A stretch of DNA of 64,000 nt, from contig NC_092194.1 of the NCBI RefSeq assembly GCF_043641665.1, forward strand, positions 13,617,298 through 13,681,297, given 5' to 3'. Positions 60,549-64,000 of the stretch are shown here, in pieces. The position numbers were made by a program, and so were the translations under genes. The notes beneath the pieces are model-generated. The model ran no database searches. It was given only the letters and a program-made list of their open reading frames with translations, and was not told where the DNA came from. The stretch is from Enoplosus armatus (Eukaryota; Chordata; Actinopteri; Centrarchiformes; Enoplosidae). Every line of letters begins with the position of its first letter. Position 1 is the first letter of the stretch.

Positions 60549-63518
60549 ATGGGATACGCTGAGTGTAACATTGTCATGGAATCGAGAACAGGTATGCAAA
60601 TACTGTTAGCATTAGCTAGCCATTTGGCTAGTTAATCGGCAGAAGGAAGCAAATTCAAATTGTGCTTAGGCAGCAACCCAAAGATAAACTAATGCTGACA
60701 GCGTATACACTCTAATACTCTAATATGACTTCAGGTTTATCCAGACAATGGCCAGACCTTTATTCACATTACTTGTTCTCAAGACTTAAACTTGAAATCC
60801 GTAACAAAGAGAGTAACGTTAGCTTGTAAGACGATGCTTCAATTAATGCTAGCTAAGGTTACGTTACATTATTTTGGTCCAGTAAGTTGAAGACATTGAT
60901 ATTGTATATGTTTGCTATGTGTGGTATTAGTTTTCACGGTACCGTATTACCATTTGTTACTGTAAACCCGACCTATATTAACAACCGAAGTACAAAAAAG
61001 ATGAATAACGTTAAACTCAAATCAAATTAAAAAAGTCTGATGATTAAAAACAGAAACTTAAAACAACTGATATATTGTTTGCATCACATACTTGTTGATT
61101 AAATATCTGTTCTGAACTTACCTTGAAAAATAATTACACACTTCTACTAATAACATACTAGAGCTGGAACATAAAAATATACACGTCCAGACAAATAGTA
61201 ATTACACTTGCTAAAGGACTACAATATTTTTTCAGTCGTTAATAATACTCATATAATTTCTTAAACAACATTTTAAGACCTGAAAATGTTTTTGATTTTT
61301 TAGTCAGTAAATGTTGTTAAGTGTTTCTGACCAACATTTAAAAACCCCAAAGGTATCCAGTTTACAAAGATATAAAAAGTAAAGAAATAGTAAATCTTCA
61401 CATTTGAGAAGCTGTATGCACCAAATGCTTGCTTGATAAATTGCTTAAATGTAAAAGTATTTATTACAACTGATTTGTCAATCTATAAATCTTTTAATTG
61501 ACTAAGGGAGTCAACATGTCTATATCCATCTGTGTTCATTTTAGGGAGTGTATCGTCTGGGCTGGGTTGCAGTGCTGGTGCGAGAGGACAGACTCTGAAA
61601 AGTAGCCGTAAGTATTAATATGTGCTAATATCAGAATGAGAAATAAGTCAGTGGGCAATGGTGAGCTAAGAGCTTAATTTTACAGTGTACTGTATGTTGA
61701 ATTGTGTCTCTTGTGTTTTTAGCTTTCTGCCCTCCCTCCTCCAGCAAGTTGACACAGTCGATCATTAAAGACCACATGGTGTCTCACTACAAAAAGGTTT
61801 ACTCAGCTAAAGGTGAGTGACATGGCAGGAATACATTATGATCCTTACGTTGACATTCAGTAGACCAAACTAATAAAGCTCCTGCATACATTATATGCTT
61901 ATATGTGGTTAAAACATGTATCTCTGTTGCATAATAATTAGATTCGTAATCTTACATTTTTGCCTTTTTCCACAGCTGCCATTGATGCCTCAGTACCCAA
62001 AAGCTTGATACATAGTGTAAAGTGTAAGTAACCAAGTATCAAATATTGAATCAAACTTCTGTTGTTCTTCACTCAAAACACTTTTTTTGCTGTTGAAATG
62101 AGGATGTATTTCTGGGTTTTTTATATGTACTGTATTTCTCATTTTATGTACAGTATTTCTCGTTTTAGCACATCCACAATGGTTTTTAATATCATAATAA
62201 TTAGTTGAAGTGCTTTTCAACAGTCACGCATTGTTTCCAAGACCAACTTTTTCTCTCTGAATTCACCACTTTGCATCAGTGTTCACTGACAGTAGCCTCA
62301 ATAAGCAGAACTACAATGCAGCCACATTTGAGTACAGGATGCTACTCATCCTCATCCTCATCTTTAATGGTAAAAAATCGTGCTCTCTTGTAAGCTATGG
62401 CCCTCTCACATACCTCACAATTAAGTGCAGTGAGTCTTTGCCTGTTCTCTTGGGGCTACCCAGAGTCATTTGAGGACATGAAACAAATAACACAGCAGGT
62501 TGGAGTTAGGGTTGCTGCCAGTGACTACACAGTGCAGAGGAGACTATTTCCTGTGTCTAGTCATTATTTCATTGCCTGTTGGCAGACAATGACCAGATCA
62601 GACAGGAGCGGTTGAGGAAAGGGGGTCGTCCTCAGTCAGCCCACTCTCTCTCACAGAGGAATAGCAGAGCCTCCTGCTCTTCAGCCCAGGTAAGAAATCA
62701 AGTCACTGTTGTGTTTCTCATTGCTTCATGTGATGCCAGTGTATCTTCAGCAGTAGCCATGGCATTGCCTGAAAACTTTGATCACAAGCGTTCAAAGCTT
62801 TAAATGCAAAGCCTGTATTATTTGTCGTTCAAACGTTTTCATTATGTACAATATCTGATTCAATACTTGTTTGTTTTTTAGAGTAGATTATCTGTGCAGT
62901 ATGATGACAGCCCCTACGTTTGCTCAAGGAGTTCCTCGGTCTCCAGCCCAAGGTTCAGCACCTCTTTTCATGCCAAGGAGATAGTTTATCCGTCGTTTAA
63001 AGTCAGTTCACATAACCAGTCTCATCACATTCGCCCAGCATCAGAAATAAAGTACCGGAGCCCAGAGGCAACTTCTCACAGAAAGCAGTCAGCGTGTTCA
63101 CTGGCAGCTTCGGGGGATCAGAGTTGCTACAAGACTTTCCAGGACCCCGTTCAGAAGACATACAGTGGAGACCTGCTCCAGAAACATTCACAGCACTTTA
63201 CCCAAGACAAACCTTTCATTCCTAAGACCCTGAAATCAGATAAGAGTTCGTACCTGTCAAAATATCGCTACTACAGAGCACCGCGGAGGAAACCTACTCA
63301 GGATGGCACCAACTCGAGATTGATGCGACAGGAGACATATCATGGAAGGTACTTAGCAAAAATCTCAGTGAGTCTCAAAGGAAAACAATGGATATGTCTT
63401 TAAAACAGTTTACTTAATATGTGCAAAGTGTGTTCTAATGCGTTAAAAATAACTTCTATCTTTTATATGCAGCACAAAAACCAAGGAATACACACAGGAA
63501 TTTTATGAGCCATCTCAG
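60549..63518 (+). CDS. spata7: SPATA7 (photoreceptor connecting-cilium protein), 5' part
   Basis: Spermatogenesis-associated protein 7; in mammals it works with RPGRIP1 at the photoreceptor connecting cilium, and its loss causes retinal dystrophy. Seven coding exons are visible: 60549-60591, 61545-61607, 61723-61812, 61976-62023, 62586-62689, 62882-63348 and 63473-63518. All have GT-AG junctions with compatible phases (287 codons), and the gene continues past the window. Exon 3 encodes SKLTQSIIKDHMVSHYKKVY and then SAK (human LSTLQLVKNHMAVHYNKILSAK). Exon 5 has DQIRQERLRK (human DQQRREKLKK). Exon 6 has YSGDLLQKHSQHFTQDKPFI and SYLSKYRYYRAPRRK (human SFLSQYRYYTPAKRK). It is rich in Ser and basic residues and has no membrane segment. 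The ATG at 60549 is the likely start; an in-frame ATG lies nine codons later. Its place next to kcnk10 matches mammals. Confidence 0.93.
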
Positions 63519-64000
63519 GTAATTTTGAGGATTTAATTTGATTATTCAGACATTTTTTTATGCATCTAACGCTACCTTCCCTTTTTAAGTCATGACAAAT
63601 GTCCATCACATGTTATCAAAGTGATTCTTCGAGTTGCCTACTTAGTATGATCAGGAGCCAAATGTATTTGCAATGTAATCATTTCATGATGATATAAGAT
63701 GTAGCATTCAGAGTTTATTGTTTGTGAAGCTTTAACCATCAGATATTTGGCACTTTATTCATTATTAAGTTGAGTATTAATTCCTGATTATCAAAATTTA
63801 AATCAACAATTATATTGTTAACTGTTAATTAATCCATTAGCTAATCCATTTATTATTATCCATTAATTTATCCATTTTTCTATCATGTGTTAAAGTGGTT
63901 GGATTGACATATAAATGTATTTTCTCACATCATTAGTGATAAGTGATCATGGCTTTGGTGCTTGCACTCTACTTCCTAAACTTCACTTAAGATATACTTT

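Noticed and set aside
1..64000. tRNA, rRNA, CRISPR array or retroviral genes
   Set aside because: Looked for; no cloverleaf with A/B boxes, no rRNA motif, no regularly spaced repeats, and no gag/env or LTR pair was recognised.

Overview
The window is vertebrate nuclear DNA from a ray-finned fish, most likely a percomorph. Coding exons sit in AT-rich non-coding DNA and are spliced at GT-AG introns. The non-coding DNA holds teleost repeat families, namely TIR-bounded MITEs, a hAT element with an 8-bp target duplication, LINE fragments with TTCTGA-type tails, and an L1/Tx1-like fragment. There is no bacterial or viral gene organisation, so operons, ribosome binding sites and CRISPR do not apply. 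All [15 protein letters not shown] come from reading motifs and splice signals by eye; no database search was run.

Layout. 0-5 kb: mostly non-coding, with unrecognised exon-like scraps that look like one or more decayed genes (+ strand 314-396; - strand 800-949 and 4177-4516). 5.3-20.9 kb: four bradykinin-receptor-family GPCR genes in tandem on the + strand. They are a bdkrb2-like gene (5334-8066), bdkrb1 (10982-12010), a second bdkrb2 type (13697-15178) and a third bdkrb2-like gene (18439-20875). 24.1-28.0 kb: two + strand receptors of the proton/lysolipid-sensing GPR4/65/68/132 family, the second of which is gpr65. 28-38 kb: a long stretch with no recognisable gene, carrying a hAT element, a TIR MITE and a near-perfect 73-nt hairpin. 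38.1-55.4 kb: kcnk10 (TREK-2 two-pore K+ channel) on the - strand, rebuilt from seven coding exons (578 codons, all phases agree); intron 1 holds a dead LINE in antisense. 55.4-60.3 kb: the CpG-rich kcnk10 5' region, then LINE and repeat fragments. 60.5-64 kb: the first seven coding exons of spata7 on the + strand, running off the end.

The order GPR65-KCNK10-SPATA7 is that of human 14q31, while the bradykinin receptors lie on human 14q32, several Mb away; here they are within 65 kb. The most interesting biology is in the receptor arrays. The last bradykinin-like receptor is almost identical to the first across its transmembrane core, yet has different extracellular loops, has lost both acidic residues that contact bradykinin in mammals, and carries a 3' flank related to a different paralogue. 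The two acid-sensing-type receptors have each lost a different part of the residue set linked to pH sensing. The kcnk10 second pore reads GIGD instead of GFGD.
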